From NCBI GenBank assembly GCA_034437035.1, contig DAOTUI010000310.1, positions 21,545 to 85,544 on the forward strand: a stretch of 64,000 nt of DNA, in the 5' to 3' direction. Within the stretch, counting starts at the first letter, position 1. Each line of letters starts with the position of its first letter. Positions 35,701 to 43,966 of the stretch are shown here, one piece after another. The position numbers were made by a program, and so were the translations under genes. The notes below the pieces were generated by a model. The model saw only the letters and a program-made list of their open reading frames with translations. It searched no databases and was not told the origin of the DNA. Source of the DNA: CAKZQX01 sp034437035 (lineage in GTDB: Bacteria; Chloroflexota; Chloroflexia; Chloroflexales; Chloroflexaceae).

Positions 35701-36610
35701 CACCACCGATCAGGGGCAGGGCAATACTTGAGGCATAGCCATGCCGTTGGGCCGCATCCCGCCAGGGCGCATACTGCGGATCGGTTGCGATGTTGGTGAC
35801 AACGGCGGGCGTGCCGGTGCGTAACGCCGTGCCGGTCGGTCCCCGTCCCCGCTCACTGGTATCCCAGGTAATCTGCAAAGAACTGATATAGTCCTGGGCA
35901 TCGCCTGCATGCGCCACCGGCCGTACGGTCTTATCCGCGTCATGCTCGGCAAAGCCAACCCAGGCCATACGGTAGCCGCCCTGCGTAACCATAACCTGGC
36001 AGATCGTGGTGAGCAGTTCGGCTTCATCACGGGCGTGCAGCAGGCTGGTATTACATGCGCTCAGGGCGCGCAAAGCCCGCTCCACCCGCCGCAGAGCACG
36101 TTCGGTCTGCGCCCGCGCGGCGATGTCCGCCTGGAGCGCGCGGTTCGTTTGCAGCATGTCGGTAGTGCGCGCCTGCACGCGCAGATCCAGTTCGCGCTCT
36201 AACCGGCGCAGCGCCAACCGGGGCTGCACCCGCGCCTGTACCTCTGCCAGGAGGAAGGGCGCAACCAGATAGTCTGCGCCGCCGGCAGCAAAGATGCGTT
36301 CCCGGTCAAGCGGCGCCGCCTGGGAGCAGACAAACATCACCGGAATCGCCTGGGTCCGCATGTCGGACTGCAACTGCCGGCAAAAGGTGTAGCCCGCCGC
36401 ATCGCCGTCGGCCGCTCCCAGGCCCAGCAGAATGATATTCGGGGCAGTGCGGGCAACCGCGTCCACCGTTGCCGACCCGTACGAAGTGGTCCGGATGACA
36501 CACCCCTGTTCACGGAGCATGCGAGCGAGTTGGTCACCTGCGGGGGAGGGCGCAGCAATGATCAGAATCGTGCCAATCATCGTATCAATATGCGTATCAC
36601 TCAGAGACAT
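32732..36610 (-). CDS. Multi-PAS sensor histidine kinase with degenerate N-terminal receiver
   Basis: The product is 1292 aa. Modules: a receiver-like domain (about 12-135), coiled coil, GAF (195-345), five PAS domains (about 360-470, 480-600, 605-725, 775-895, 900-1020), HisKA (1035-1150, H-box FAYIVSHDLRAPL) and HATPase_c (1170-1285, NILNNAVLY, DNGRGI, GEGMGLAYV). The receiver-like domain lacks key residues: the phospho-acceptor position reads NIILLGLGA and the acidic pocket reads IAAPSP, so it cannot be phosphorylated in the usual way. No membrane segment. First gene of the operon reaching 28152. An AGGG precedes the ATG at 36610. Confidence 0.9.
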   Translation of the reverse strand: MSLSDTHIDTMIGTILIIAAPSPAGDQLARMLREQGCVIRTTSYGSATVDAVARTAPNIILLGLGAADGDAAGYTFCRQLQSDMRTQAIPVMFVCSQAAPLDRERIFAAGGADYLVAPFLLAEVQARVQPRLALRRLERELDLRVQARTTDMLQTNRALQADIAARAQTERALRRVERALRALSACNTSLLHARDEAELLTTICQVMVTQGGYRMAWVGFAEHDADKTVRPVAHAGDAQDYISSLQITWDTSERGRGPTGTALRTGTPAVVTNIATDPQYAPWRDAAQRHGYASSIALPLIGGGQILGVLNVYAADADAFDREEVDLLDQLADNLAYGMQTLRERAAHQQMTSALHKREVEYQSLFRHMPSGVAYHQVLCDAQNRPIDLLYVDVNDLFEEHAGFARADVLGRRVTEIFPGITAAEPDLIHIYGQVGLTGVCTRLEFYFPPRDKWFAIAAYSPRPGYCVTISEDISERKQTEAVLRQSEARYQTVIQNFPNGGIFLFDYDLRYTFADGQGLRDVGLSSDMLEGKTIWEIFDAETVTILEPHYRNALAGQNAMFEVAFGGFIYQVHTLPMRDEHGSMTVGMVISQDITRHRELEAALRTNQARMQAMLDNAAAGIIVLDTNGRFREVNDRWLAMTGYTDAEMLQMMPWDITHPDDVAGSRAQFMRLLRGEIRNYRLEKCYIRKDGSMFWADLAVTVIRNMQNEIEMILAVVIDISDRKQAEEAVRQLNADLEQRVLERTHALSQANAALQAEIAERRRTEEALRESRRFIENVANTIPDLLYVYDIITMQNIYVNREIALVLGYTPEQIHAMGTAVIPTLLHPDDLECGTTWQLQRIAAAADGEILELEYRMKHADGTWRRLAVRETVFTRTPDGKPEQILGVSQDITERKQAEAALRRSEERFRLLAEHAPDVLYRYRLAPSRGYEYISPAVTAILGYTPEEHYADPDLALKMSHPDTLGLIQTFHQSPGDYREPLIFHFMSKAGRDVWMEQHSWPIFDEDARLIAVEGIARNVTERKRADEQLRRYAEELQQSVAETRQFAYIVSHDLRAPLVNLKGFAAELQMAMDDIRPALDQALTCLDAPRRQELLTAIDEDVPEALGFITSSVDRMDHLINALLKLSRLGRREITPELLDMQALVTTTLQTLAHQIESRQVAVRVAPLPTVMADPTAMEQILGNILNNAVLYLDPARPGQIDIGGESGNENANIYIRDNGRGITPEDMDKVFAPFRRIGKPDVAGEGMGLAYVQALVRRHGGHIWCASAPGVGTTFTISLPNLLPEEC

Positions 36611-37020
36611 AGAACCCTGCTCGATCTACACACTACATACACCACAATTCGGGCCGGCGACCCGCCAACAGCATCTGATGACTATGACCGACGGCCACCG
36701 CGCACAGCATGGTGTTGCGCACACTATACAGCAAAATCGGGCGGGAACCAAGGGAGAAAGAAGCGCATAAAGCGCAGATCGGAGATACGCGCGCCACGTC
36801 AGCAGTTGCGGAAGCAACATTTGCGGGAGCCATGCTTCCACACTCCAGAGGGCTTCCAACGGGAAGATGTCCTGAACTTTATCAAACGACTATCCGGTAT
36901 AGCCTGAATGCAGTGCGGTGACACCCGTCCCGGAGACAATAGCCTGCTCCCGCATCCGTGCATACTGATGCAACTCATCGGCAGATGGTATTGAGAAAAC
37001 AGCGGGGAAATACACACCAG
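36611..37020. other. Non-coding stretch between divergent operons
   Basis: No gene is supported. It separates the signalling operon (leftward) from the exopolysaccharide locus (rightward). Confidence 0.5.
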
Positions 37021-37049
37021 TTGCTGAAATTACCAATGAACGATTTAAT
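37021..37049 (+). promoter_or_regulatory. Candidate promoter of the exopolysaccharide locus
   Basis: TTGCTG (37021) is followed by 17 bases and TTTAAT (37044-37049). It lies in an AT-rich stretch about 190 bp before rfbF, so the leader would contain the inverted repeat at 37112. Confidence 0.3.
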
Positions 37050-37111
37050 ATTTGAAGCATCTGTATCATCATCAAATGTTCATCGCTTATTATTACAACT
37101 AGAACAGAACT

Positions 37112-37169
37112 TTTTGATCGGGAACAACCGAATGTGTCTCAACCAGCATTTAACAATTCCCGATCAAAA
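37112..37169 (+). promoter_or_regulatory. 13-bp perfect inverted repeat in the rfbF leader
   Basis: TTTTGATCGGGAA (37112-37124) and TTCCCGATCAAAA (37157-37169) are separated by 32 bases. The left copy in RNA would be preceded by a T-run and the right copy followed by AAAA, so it is not a normal terminator. It may be a two-site operator or a leader hairpin. Confidence 0.5.
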
Positions 37170-37235
37170 CGCTGAATAATGATTTCTCGCCGGGCAACAA
37201 CACGTAAAAGAGAGGTATATCTCAGGAGGTAATCT

Positions 37236-38009
37236 ATGAAAGTTGCCATTCTCGCGGGCGGTGTCGGGACACGTCTCGCTGAAGAAACCGAAATTAAACC
37301 AAAGCCGATGGTTGAGATAGGCGGAAGACCAATCCTCTGGCACATTATGATGCACTATGCGCATTATGACTTCAAGGATTTTGTGCTTGCCCTTGGCTAC
37401 AAAGGCGAGGTGATTAAAAAGTACATGGTTGATTATTGCTCACTCAATAATAACCTGACCGTTAATCTGCGCACCGGAGAAATCCAGCGCAACGGCGACA
37501 TTACCCCCGACTGGAATGTTGAACTGATTGATACCGGCATTCCAACGCTCACGGGTGGGCGGATCAAGCGCCTGGCACGCTACATTGGGAACGAGACATT
37601 TATGTTGACCTGGGGTGATGGCGTGTCGAACATTGATTTAAACAAACTACTGGAATTTCATCGCGCTCATGGCAAACTGGCAACCTTAACGGCGGTTCGT
37701 CCACCGGCCCGCTTCGGGCATCTGGCCTTTGAGGGCGATCAGGTTGCCCAGTTCACCGAGAAGCCACAGACGAGCGAGGGCTGGATCAATGGTGCATTCT
37801 TTGTCCTTGAACCGGCGGTCTTTGATTATATCGATGGTGATGATACCCAGTGGGAACGTGAACCCCTGGAGCGTCTGTCGCGCGACGGGCAACTGATGGC
37901 ATATCGCCATGACTCATTCTGGCAATGTATGGATACACTCCGCGATAAGCGGCTACTGGAAACGGTCTGGCAAAGTGGTGATGCACCCTGGAAAGTTTGG
38001 GAGGATTAA
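37236..38009 (+). CDS. rfbF: Glucose-1-phosphate cytidylyltransferase
   Basis: The 257-aa product has the full nucleotidyltransferase signature AILAGGVGTRLAEETEIKPKPM with the activating Lys, and the RfbF-specific features IGGRPILWHIM, YCSLNNNLTVNL and MLTWGDGVSNIDL. It makes CDP-glucose from CTP and glucose-1-phosphate in the cytoplasm, the entry to CDP-deoxysugars. AGGAGG precedes the ATG. The SDR gene follows after a single base. A CDP-glucose 4,6-dehydratase (rfbG), the usual next step, is not in the window. Confidence 0.93.
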   Translation: MKVAILAGGVGTRLAEETEIKPKPMVEIGGRPILWHIMMHYAHYDFKDFVLALGYKGEVIKKYMVDYCSLNNNLTVNLRTGEIQRNGDITPDWNVELIDTGIPTLTGGRIKRLARYIGNETFMLTWGDGVSNIDLNKLLEFHRAHGKLATLTAVRPPARFGHLAFEGDQVAQFTEKPQTSEGWINGAFFVLEPAVFDYIDGDDTQWEREPLERLSRDGQLMAYRHDSFWQCMDTLRDKRLLETVWQSGDAPWKVWED

Positions 38010-38010
38010 A

Positions 38011-39069
38011 ATGCGCGTACTGGTAACTGGTCACAACGGCTACATTGGCACGGTCATGGTGCCCTTGCTTCTCGCCGAGGGGCACGAGGTTGTCGGGCTG
38101 GATAGCAACATTTTTGCAGGCAGCGTCTTCGGCACAATGCCGCTTCCGATTCCGAATATTCAAAAAGATATTCGTGATGTCGAACTTGCGGATGTGGAAG
38201 GCTTTGATGCCGTCATCCATCTCGCAGGTTTGTCGAATGACCCGCTGGGTAATCTTGACCCGGACCTGACCTATGCGATCAACCATCGCGCTTCAGTGCG
38301 GCTGGCGCACCTGGCAAAAGAGGCCGGCGTTCCCCGCTTCCTCTTCTCCTCCTCGTGCAGCACCTATGGTGCGGCCGGTGATGATATGATCGACGAAACC
38401 GCCGAGTTTAATCCGGTCACGCCCTATGGTCACTCCAAGGTAATGGTTGAGCAGGACGTAGCTCCGCTCGCCGACGCCAACTTTAGTCCGACCTACCTAC
38501 GCAATGCAACCGCGTATGGTGTCTCTCCACTCCTGCGCTTTGATCTGGTGCTGAACAATCTGCTGGCCTGGGCCCTCACCACACGCCGGGTCTTCCTCAA
38601 GAGTGACGGCACGCCCTGGCGACCAATCGTGCATATTGAAGACATCTCGCGGGCCTTTATCGCCGTGTTGCATGCGCCACGCGATCTGGTGCATAATGAA
38701 GCCTTCAACGTGGGCCGCAACGATGAGAACTATCGCATCCGCGAGATTGCCGAGATTGTGCGCGACACCGTGCCCGGCAGTTATGTTGAGTATGCCGATG
38801 ATGCCGGCCCTGATAAGCGCACTTACCGGGTGGATTGCAGCAAGATTTTGCGGGTGCTGCCGGAATTTAAACCACAGTGGGATGCACGCAAGGGCGCACA
38901 GGAACTGTACAACGCATATCAGCAGGTCGGTTTGAGCCTGGATGACTTTGAAGGGCCGCGCTACAAGCGCATCGATCATCTGAAATATCTGTTGAGTGCC
39001 GACCGGCTTGATGCCGGCCTGCGCTGGAAAGAGGCGGTCAAAGCACTGGTTGCTCCCAGCGTTCAGTAG
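38011..39069 (+). CDS. NAD-dependent epimerase/dehydratase (extended SDR)
   Basis: The 352-aa product begins MRVLVTGHNGYIGT, the GxxGxxG dinucleotide-binding loop. It has DAVIHLAGLSNDPLG, a catalytic SSCSTYG and PYGHSKVMVE (Tyr-x3-Lys). This SDR type often stands next to rfbF and C-methyltransferases in polysaccharide loci and acts on nucleotide sugars. It might carry out the dehydration or epimerisation needed before methylation; that is inference from context. GGGAGG precedes the ATG, one base after the rfbF stop. Confidence 0.88.
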   Translation: MRVLVTGHNGYIGTVMVPLLLAEGHEVVGLDSNIFAGSVFGTMPLPIPNIQKDIRDVELADVEGFDAVIHLAGLSNDPLGNLDPDLTYAINHRASVRLAHLAKEAGVPRFLFSSSCSTYGAAGDDMIDETAEFNPVTPYGHSKVMVEQDVAPLADANFSPTYLRNATAYGVSPLLRFDLVLNNLLAWALTTRRVFLKSDGTPWRPIVHIEDISRAFIAVLHAPRDLVHNEAFNVGRNDENYRIREIAEIVRDTVPGSYVEYADDAGPDKRTYRVDCSKILRVLPEFKPQWDARKGAQELYNAYQQVGLSLDDFEGPRYKRIDHLKYLLSADRLDAGLRWKEAVKALVAPSVQ

Positions 39070-39096
39070 GCGCGGAAGTCGTGGCGTTCTGAACGA

Positions 39097-39169
39097 TACC
39101 CTGAGCGCGGCGGCAGCAGGTAGAATATTGCGTACCTGCTGCCGCCACCCCTTGACAGCGCTCAGGGTA
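39097..39169 (+). terminator. Large hairpin after the SDR gene
   Basis: The outer stem TACCCTGAGCGC/GCGCTCAGGGTA (39097-39108 with 39158-39169) encloses GGCGGCAGCAGGTA/TACCTGCTGCCGCC (39109-39122 with 39133-39146), with an 11-base bulge on one side. There is no T-run, so it may be a processing site or attenuator instead of a simple terminator. Confidence 0.5.
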
Positions 39170-39204
39170 ACGACTTGCGCACAAGACAGTGGGATCAGAT
39201 AAAA

Positions 39205-39400
39205 GCAGGACTTACGCGGTCGGCATTCAAACCGGGCGTTTGACCCGATGAACACCCGATTCGCCTGCGGCAGCATGGTACGTTTTTCATCTTTTTCAGA
39301 AAAATTTTGCTCACAGAGCAAAATTTTTCTGAAAAAGGATGTCCAGTTCCGCCCTGCCGGAGGCGAAATGTCCTTCCAGGTTCGTGACCGGGTAAGTCGT
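39205..39400. repeat. Nested palindromic element, copy 4
   Basis: The outer arms are GCAGGACTTACGCGGTC and GACCGGGTAAGTCGTG. The middle arms are TTCGCCTGCGGCAGCATGG and CGCCCTGCCGGAGGCGAAAT. The core is a perfect 22-bp stem (39291-39312 with 39316-39337) around an ACA loop, with a sequence (CAGAAAAATTTTGCTC) unlike the other copies. It ends about 10 bp before the ribosome site of the next gene. Confidence 0.8.
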
Positions 39401-39422
39401 GAAAAGATTAAAGGAAATAAAC

Positions 39423-40655
39423 ATGTGGTATAAAACGGAGCAACACTGCCGGGCCAGTGGCTCACCCAATCTGGAAGTTATTCTCCCGTTTGGTGAAACC
39501 CCCCTGGCGGATCGGCTGCTGACCCAGGCGCAACTGAACGAGCCGGAGTTGATTGCACCACTGACCCTGGTCTTCTGCCCAGACTCAGCGCTGGTGCAAA
39601 TTGCCGAAACGGTTGACCCCGAAGTGCTCTTTTATGCGGAGTACCCCTATTTCTCCTCAGTTTCAAAGTCACTGCTGCAGCATTTCGGTGCAAGTGCTCA
39701 GGAACTCATCGAGCGTCGGCAACTTACCAATGACAGCCTGGTCGTCGAAGCTGCCAGCAACGATGGGTATATGCTCAAAAACTTTGTTGAGCAGGGTATC
39801 CCGGTGCTTGGGATTGACCCGGCCAAAGCACCGGCTGAGGCCGCCCAGAAGGCCGGTATCCCGACGATGAACACGTTCTTTACGCTGGATCTGGCAAAGC
39901 AGTTCCGTGCAGAGGGGCGAGCGGCAGATCTCTTCCTGGCGAATAATGTGCTGGCGCATGTTCCCGACCTGAATGGGTTTGTCACGGGCATCCGCACACT
40001 GTTAACAGAGACGGGCATGGCGGTTATCGAAGCACCCTATGTGGTTGACCTGGTTGATCATTGCGAATTTGACACGATTTACCACCAACATCTCTGCTAC
40101 TTCTCAGTGACTGCGCTCGACCGGCTCTTCCGCCGGCATGACCTCTATCTGAACGATGTGCGGCGGGTGGCCATCCATGGCGGTTCGCTGCGGCTGTTTA
40201 TCGAGCCGCGTGAGAATGTGGGCGAGTCAGTCAAGGCACTGCTGCGCGAAGAGCATGCGCGCAAGGTGGACACAATTGAGTACTACCGCGACTTCGCCGA
40301 GCGGGTTGAGGACATCCGACGCGCCCTCACCAGCATCCTGCATGATCTGAAGGGACAGGGCAAACGGATTGCCGCCTACGGCGCGGCAGCCAAGGCAACC
40401 ACGCTATTGAGCTACTGTGGCATTGACACGCAACTGGTTGACTATGTCGCCGACCTGAATCCCTACAAGCATGGGCGCTACATGGGCGGTAACCAGCTCC
40501 CGATTGTGCCGCCTTCCCGGCTTCTGGAAGATACACCCGACTATGTGCTACTGCTGGCCTGGAATTTCGCCGATGAAATTATGCGGCAGCAGGAAGAGTA
40601 TCGCCGGCGGGGCGGCAAGTTTATTGTTCCAATCCCGCAGCCCCGGATCGTGTAG
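39423..40655 (+). CDS. NDP-sugar C-methyltransferase family protein with altered zinc site
   Basis: The 410-aa product has the three-part layout of TylC3-type sugar C-methyltransferases. The N-terminal zinc-binding part (1-65) is followed by a SAM domain with VVEAASNDGYMLKNF (motif I) and LFLANNVLAHVPDLNGFV, then the C-terminal Methyltransf_14 domain with IAAYGAAAKATTLLSY and VADLNPYKHGRYMGG. The usual four zinc cysteines are reduced to two (HCRASGS and FCPDSAL). It probably methylates a 4-keto nucleotide sugar. AAAGGA precedes the ATG at 39423. Confidence 0.85.
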   Translation: MWYKTEQHCRASGSPNLEVILPFGETPLADRLLTQAQLNEPELIAPLTLVFCPDSALVQIAETVDPEVLFYAEYPYFSSVSKSLLQHFGASAQELIERRQLTNDSLVVEAASNDGYMLKNFVEQGIPVLGIDPAKAPAEAAQKAGIPTMNTFFTLDLAKQFRAEGRAADLFLANNVLAHVPDLNGFVTGIRTLLTETGMAVIEAPYVVDLVDHCEFDTIYHQHLCYFSVTALDRLFRRHDLYLNDVRRVAIHGGSLRLFIEPRENVGESVKALLREEHARKVDTIEYYRDFAERVEDIRRALTSILHDLKGQGKRIAAYGAAAKATTLLSYCGIDTQLVDYVADLNPYKHGRYMGGNQLPIVPPSRLLEDTPDYVLLLAWNFADEIMRQQEEYRRRGGKFIVPIPQPRIV

Positions 40656-40815
40656 TGCAATGCGCCGCGTTGGTGCCGTATGATCACCAGCAGGTCGTGC
40701 CGCCTCCACGCGGTACCAACGCGCCGGTTGAAGACGGTACGACCCTGCCACCCAGAAAGAATAGTATCATCTTAGTCGGGCGATACCGGCTTGTGCAGTG
40801 TTAAGGAGCAGATAG

Positions 40816-42042
40816 ATGACATCAATCGATAGATCCAAAGTTGTCGCCTCCCGGTGTCCTAATTGTTATGCGCAAGGCATGCAGGTATTTTACAAGGTCG
40901 AGCGGGTACCGGTTCACAGTGTGCTCCTGCTTGACACGCGGGAAGAAGCGATCAACTACCCTAAAGGGACGATTGCGCTGGGATTCTGTGCCAACTGCGG
41001 GTTTATCTCCAATGTTGCTTTTGACCCGACCCTGCACGAATACTCATCCAGATATGAAGAGACGCAGGGATTCTCACCCACATTCAATGCTTTTCATCGC
41101 GCGCTGGCTGATCGCCTGATTACCCGCTATGATTTGCATGACAAAGATATCATTGAGATTGGTTGTGGTAAAGGGGAATTCCTCACACTACTCTGTGAAA
41201 TGGGCAATAACCGGGGTGTTGGCTTTGACCCGGCCTATATCAGTGAGCGCAATACCAGTTCTGCCAAAGATCGCATGACGTTTATCAAGGATTTCTATTC
41301 AGAGAAGTACACAAGTTACCAGGGCGATTTTGTCTGCTGTAAGATGACCCTTGAACATATTCCTGATACTGCGGAATTTGTCAGCATGGTGCGGCGCTCC
41401 ATTGGCGATCGCAGCGATACCACGGTCTTCTTCCAGATCCCGGACACGGTGCGTATTCTGGAAGACCTGGGCTTCTGGGATATCTACTATGAGCACTGCT
41501 CCTACTTCAGCCCAGGGTCGCTTGCACGCCTTTTTCAGCAGTGCGGCTTCGATGTCACCGATATCTGGACGGACTATGGCGATCAATACCTGATGATTGA
41601 AGCGCGACGGGGCCACGGCAGCATCGCGCCGGGACTGCTACCCGAGAATGAACTGGAAGCGCTGACCCGCCAGGTAAATAGTTTTACGCAGCGTTATGAC
41701 CAGCTTCAGGCGCGCTGGAAAACGTATATGCAGGATATCAAGCAGCGCGGGCAGCGCGCGGTGCTGTGGGGTTCCGGCTCCAAGGGCGTTGCCTTCCTGA
41801 CTACCCTGGGCATCTGGGACGAGATTGAATATACGGTTGATATCAACCCGCACAAGCATAACATGTATATGGCCGGCACGGGACAGCGGATTGTGGCCCC
41901 CGATTTTCTGCGCGACTACCAGCCGGATGTTGTAATCATCATGAATCCGGTCTACCGGCAGGAGATCCAACGCGATCTGCAGCAGATGGGACTAGCGCCG
42001 AAATTGGTGACCGTTGAGGAGTTTAGTCCACCTGCGGCCTGA
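40816..42042 (+). CDS. NDP-sugar C-methyltransferase family protein, paralogue 1
   Basis: The 408-aa product keeps the zinc cysteines (CPNCYAQG and FCANCGFI). The SAM motif I is IIEIGCGKGEFLTLL, followed by KMTLEHIPDTAEFV and a C-terminal domain with VLWGSGSKGVAFLT and VDINPHKHNMYMAGTGQ. It resembles the next gene along its whole length, and the two form a tandem duplicate pair. It differs more from the gene at 39423. Substrate unknown; nucleotide-sugar methylation is inferred from the family and the rfbF context. Confidence 0.85.
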   Translation: MTSIDRSKVVASRCPNCYAQGMQVFYKVERVPVHSVLLLDTREEAINYPKGTIALGFCANCGFISNVAFDPTLHEYSSRYEETQGFSPTFNAFHRALADRLITRYDLHDKDIIEIGCGKGEFLTLLCEMGNNRGVGFDPAYISERNTSSAKDRMTFIKDFYSEKYTSYQGDFVCCKMTLEHIPDTAEFVSMVRRSIGDRSDTTVFFQIPDTVRILEDLGFWDIYYEHCSYFSPGSLARLFQQCGFDVTDIWTDYGDQYLMIEARRGHGSIAPGLLPENELEALTRQVNSFTQRYDQLQARWKTYMQDIKQRGQRAVLWGSGSKGVAFLTTLGIWDEIEYTVDINPHKHNMYMAGTGQRIVAPDFLRDYQPDVVIIMNPVYRQEIQRDLQQMGLAPKLVTVEEFSPPAA

Positions 42043-42171
42043 TACCACCAGCACCGGGACACGCTGTCCTGTGTGCTGGAGCGGCTCATGACAATGTCCA
42101 GCGTAGACGAAGAAGCAAATGGGACAGGCGCAAACCGCTGCGGTGTATGGACAGAAACTGGAGAAAAAAAG

Positions 42172-43416
42172 ATGCAGCTTTCAGCTATCGCGCACGCGCA
42201 ACAACACCCCCAATCAATCCCACCGGACCAGTTAGAGCGCGGCTGTCCGGTGTGTGGCATGGACCAGATTACAACCTTTATCGAAATGCCCCGTATGCCG
42301 GCCCACTGCAATCTGCTCTGGAAAACGCAGCATGAAGCGCGCCAGGCACCGCAGGGCACGATCCGATTAGGATTCTGTCACCACTGCGGGCATATTTTTA
42401 ATCTGGCCTTTGATCCGGCGCTGATGGAGTATACGCAGCAGTACGAAAACTCTTTGCACTTTTCGCCGCGTTTCCAGCAGTATGCCCATGAACTGGCAAC
42501 CCGACTGATTGCGCGGTATGACCTGCGCCACAAAGCGGTCGTCGAGATTGGCAGCGGCAAGGGCGAGTTTTTGCGGCTCCTGTGCGAACTGGGCGATAAT
42601 ACCGGCACCGGCTTTGATCCCAGTTATGTGCCCGATCCGGAGGTGGATGAGCAGGACGGACGCGTAACATTTGTGCAAGATTTTTATTCGGAGCGTTATA
42701 CTACCTACAGCGCTGACCTGATCTGCTGCCGGCACGTTCTGGAACATATTCAGCATCCGCGCGACTTTATCACCAATGTGCGCCAGGCCGTCGGCCCCCG
42801 GTATGATACCGTGGTCTTCTTCGAGATGCCCAATGCGCTCTTTATGCTGCGGGATCTCTCCATCTGGGATATCATCTACGAACACTGCTCCTACTTCAGT
42901 GCCGGATCACTGGCCTATCTGTTTAGTGCCTGCGGATTTCGCGCCCACTATCTGACGGAAGAGTTCGGCAAGCAGTTCCTCAGTATTGAAGCAGTCCCGG
43001 CAGTCGATACGGTTGATGCACCCGCTGCCCCGGTGGAGCAGTGGGATGGCCTCGCGGCGTTAGCACGCGATGTCGAGCGATTTGCCGATAACTACCGGCA
43101 GAAGGTGACTACCTGGGAGCACAAACTGGCAGATATGGCGCGAACGGGACAACGCACGGTGTTGTGGGGTGCCGGCTCCAAAGGTGTCACTTTTCTGAAC
43201 ACCGTTCAGGGCCGCGAGCAGATTGAGTATGTGGTCGATATTAATCCGCGCAAGCAGGGAATGTTTGTCGCCGGGAGCGGACAGCGCATTGTGCCACCGG
43301 ACTTCCTGCGTGACTACCAGCCCGATATCGTGATTGTCATGAATCCCCTGTACATCGGTGAGATTCAGCAAACGATCCAGGCTCTCGACCTCCAGAGCCA
43401 GGTCGTCGCTGTCTGA
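42172..43416 (+). CDS. NDP-sugar C-methyltransferase family protein, paralogue 2
   Basis: The 414-aa product has zinc cysteines CPVCGMDQ and FCHHCGHI, SAM motif I VVEIGSGKGEFLRLL, CRHVLEHIQHPRDFI, and the C-terminal VLWGAGSKGVTFLNT and VDINPRKQGMFVAGSGQ. About half the residues look identical to paralogue 1 in aligned motifs. The frame is open to 42073, but the ATG at 42172 has GGAG ten bases upstream. A palindromic element follows 14 bp after the stop. Confidence 0.85.
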   Translation: MQLSAIAHAQQHPQSIPPDQLERGCPVCGMDQITTFIEMPRMPAHCNLLWKTQHEARQAPQGTIRLGFCHHCGHIFNLAFDPALMEYTQQYENSLHFSPRFQQYAHELATRLIARYDLRHKAVVEIGSGKGEFLRLLCELGDNTGTGFDPSYVPDPEVDEQDGRVTFVQDFYSERYTTYSADLICCRHVLEHIQHPRDFITNVRQAVGPRYDTVVFFEMPNALFMLRDLSIWDIIYEHCSYFSAGSLAYLFSACGFRAHYLTEEFGKQFLSIEAVPAVDTVDAPAAPVEQWDGLAALARDVERFADNYRQKVTTWEHKLADMARTGQRTVLWGAGSKGVTFLNTVQGREQIEYVVDINPRKQGMFVAGSGQRIVPPDFLRDYQPDIVIVMNPLYIGEIQQTIQALDLQSQVVAV

Positions 43417-43429
43417 TACGCAGCGCTGC

Positions 43430-43641
43430 TTATATAACACGAGTTACGCGGTGGGCGTACAAATCAGACACATACTCCCACAACGGCCGGCTTCGCCTGC
43501 GGCAGCATGGTACGTTTTTATCTTTTTTTACAAAAATGTTGCACATAGTGCAACATTTTTGTAAAAAAAGATGGCTGCTTCCGCCCTGCCGGAGGCGATA
43601 TTTCCTTCCCGAAGCGGGACCGCGTAACTCCTGTTATATAA
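43430..43641. repeat. Nested palindromic element, copy 5 (most complete)
   Basis: The outer arms extend to TATATAACACGAGTTACGCG and CGCGTAACTCCTGTTATATA. The middle arms are CTTCGCCTGCGGCAGCATGG and CCGCCCTGCCGGAGGCGATA. The core is a perfect 25-bp stem (43520-43544 with 43548-43572) around an ATA loop. All three nested inverted repeats are clear here. Confidence 0.85.
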
Positions 43642-43645
43642 CGGT

Positions 43646-43657
43646 GTGAGCGCTCAC
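43646..43657. promoter_or_regulatory. Operator-like perfect palindrome
   Basis: GTGAGCGCTCAC is a perfect 12-bp palindrome and the core of the symmetric operator used by LacI-type repressors. It lies 310 bp before the 1402-aa secreted protein. An outer-arm fragment of the palindromic element (ACCACGTAAGTCCTG) overlaps its right end. Confidence 0.4.
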
Positions 43658-43966
43658 CACGTAAGTCCTGAACGTTATCTTTAACAGGCATAGAACAGCG
43701 GACGATGCTGTCTGAGGGGCAGCACCGCCCGCCTTGCTGTGTTCAGACTGCGGCACTCCCGGCGTACCGTCTGAGCAAGCCCGCTCTATTCCTCGCACTT
43801 ATCTCGATAGATCTGCCGGCAAAATCGTTATCTACGCACAGTGTAGGGTTCATAAAGAAACCATACATAAGCTGTTTAATATGTTGTGTATTCCACAACT
43901 CCGCGTATCCTGCCGCGGACGAAACAGAATTGTTCGAGAAGCAACAGCACCAACGGAGAAGCATGT
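43658..43966. other. Leader region of the large secreted-protein gene
   Basis: No gene is supported. The AT-rich part at 43850-43910 probably holds a promoter, but no box pair is convincing. Confidence 0.4.

Noticed and set aside
38497..39465. 322-aa minus-strand frame across the SDR gene and palindromic element
   Set aside because: It reads antisense through a well-supported SDR and through a repeat element; no motifs or ribosome site.
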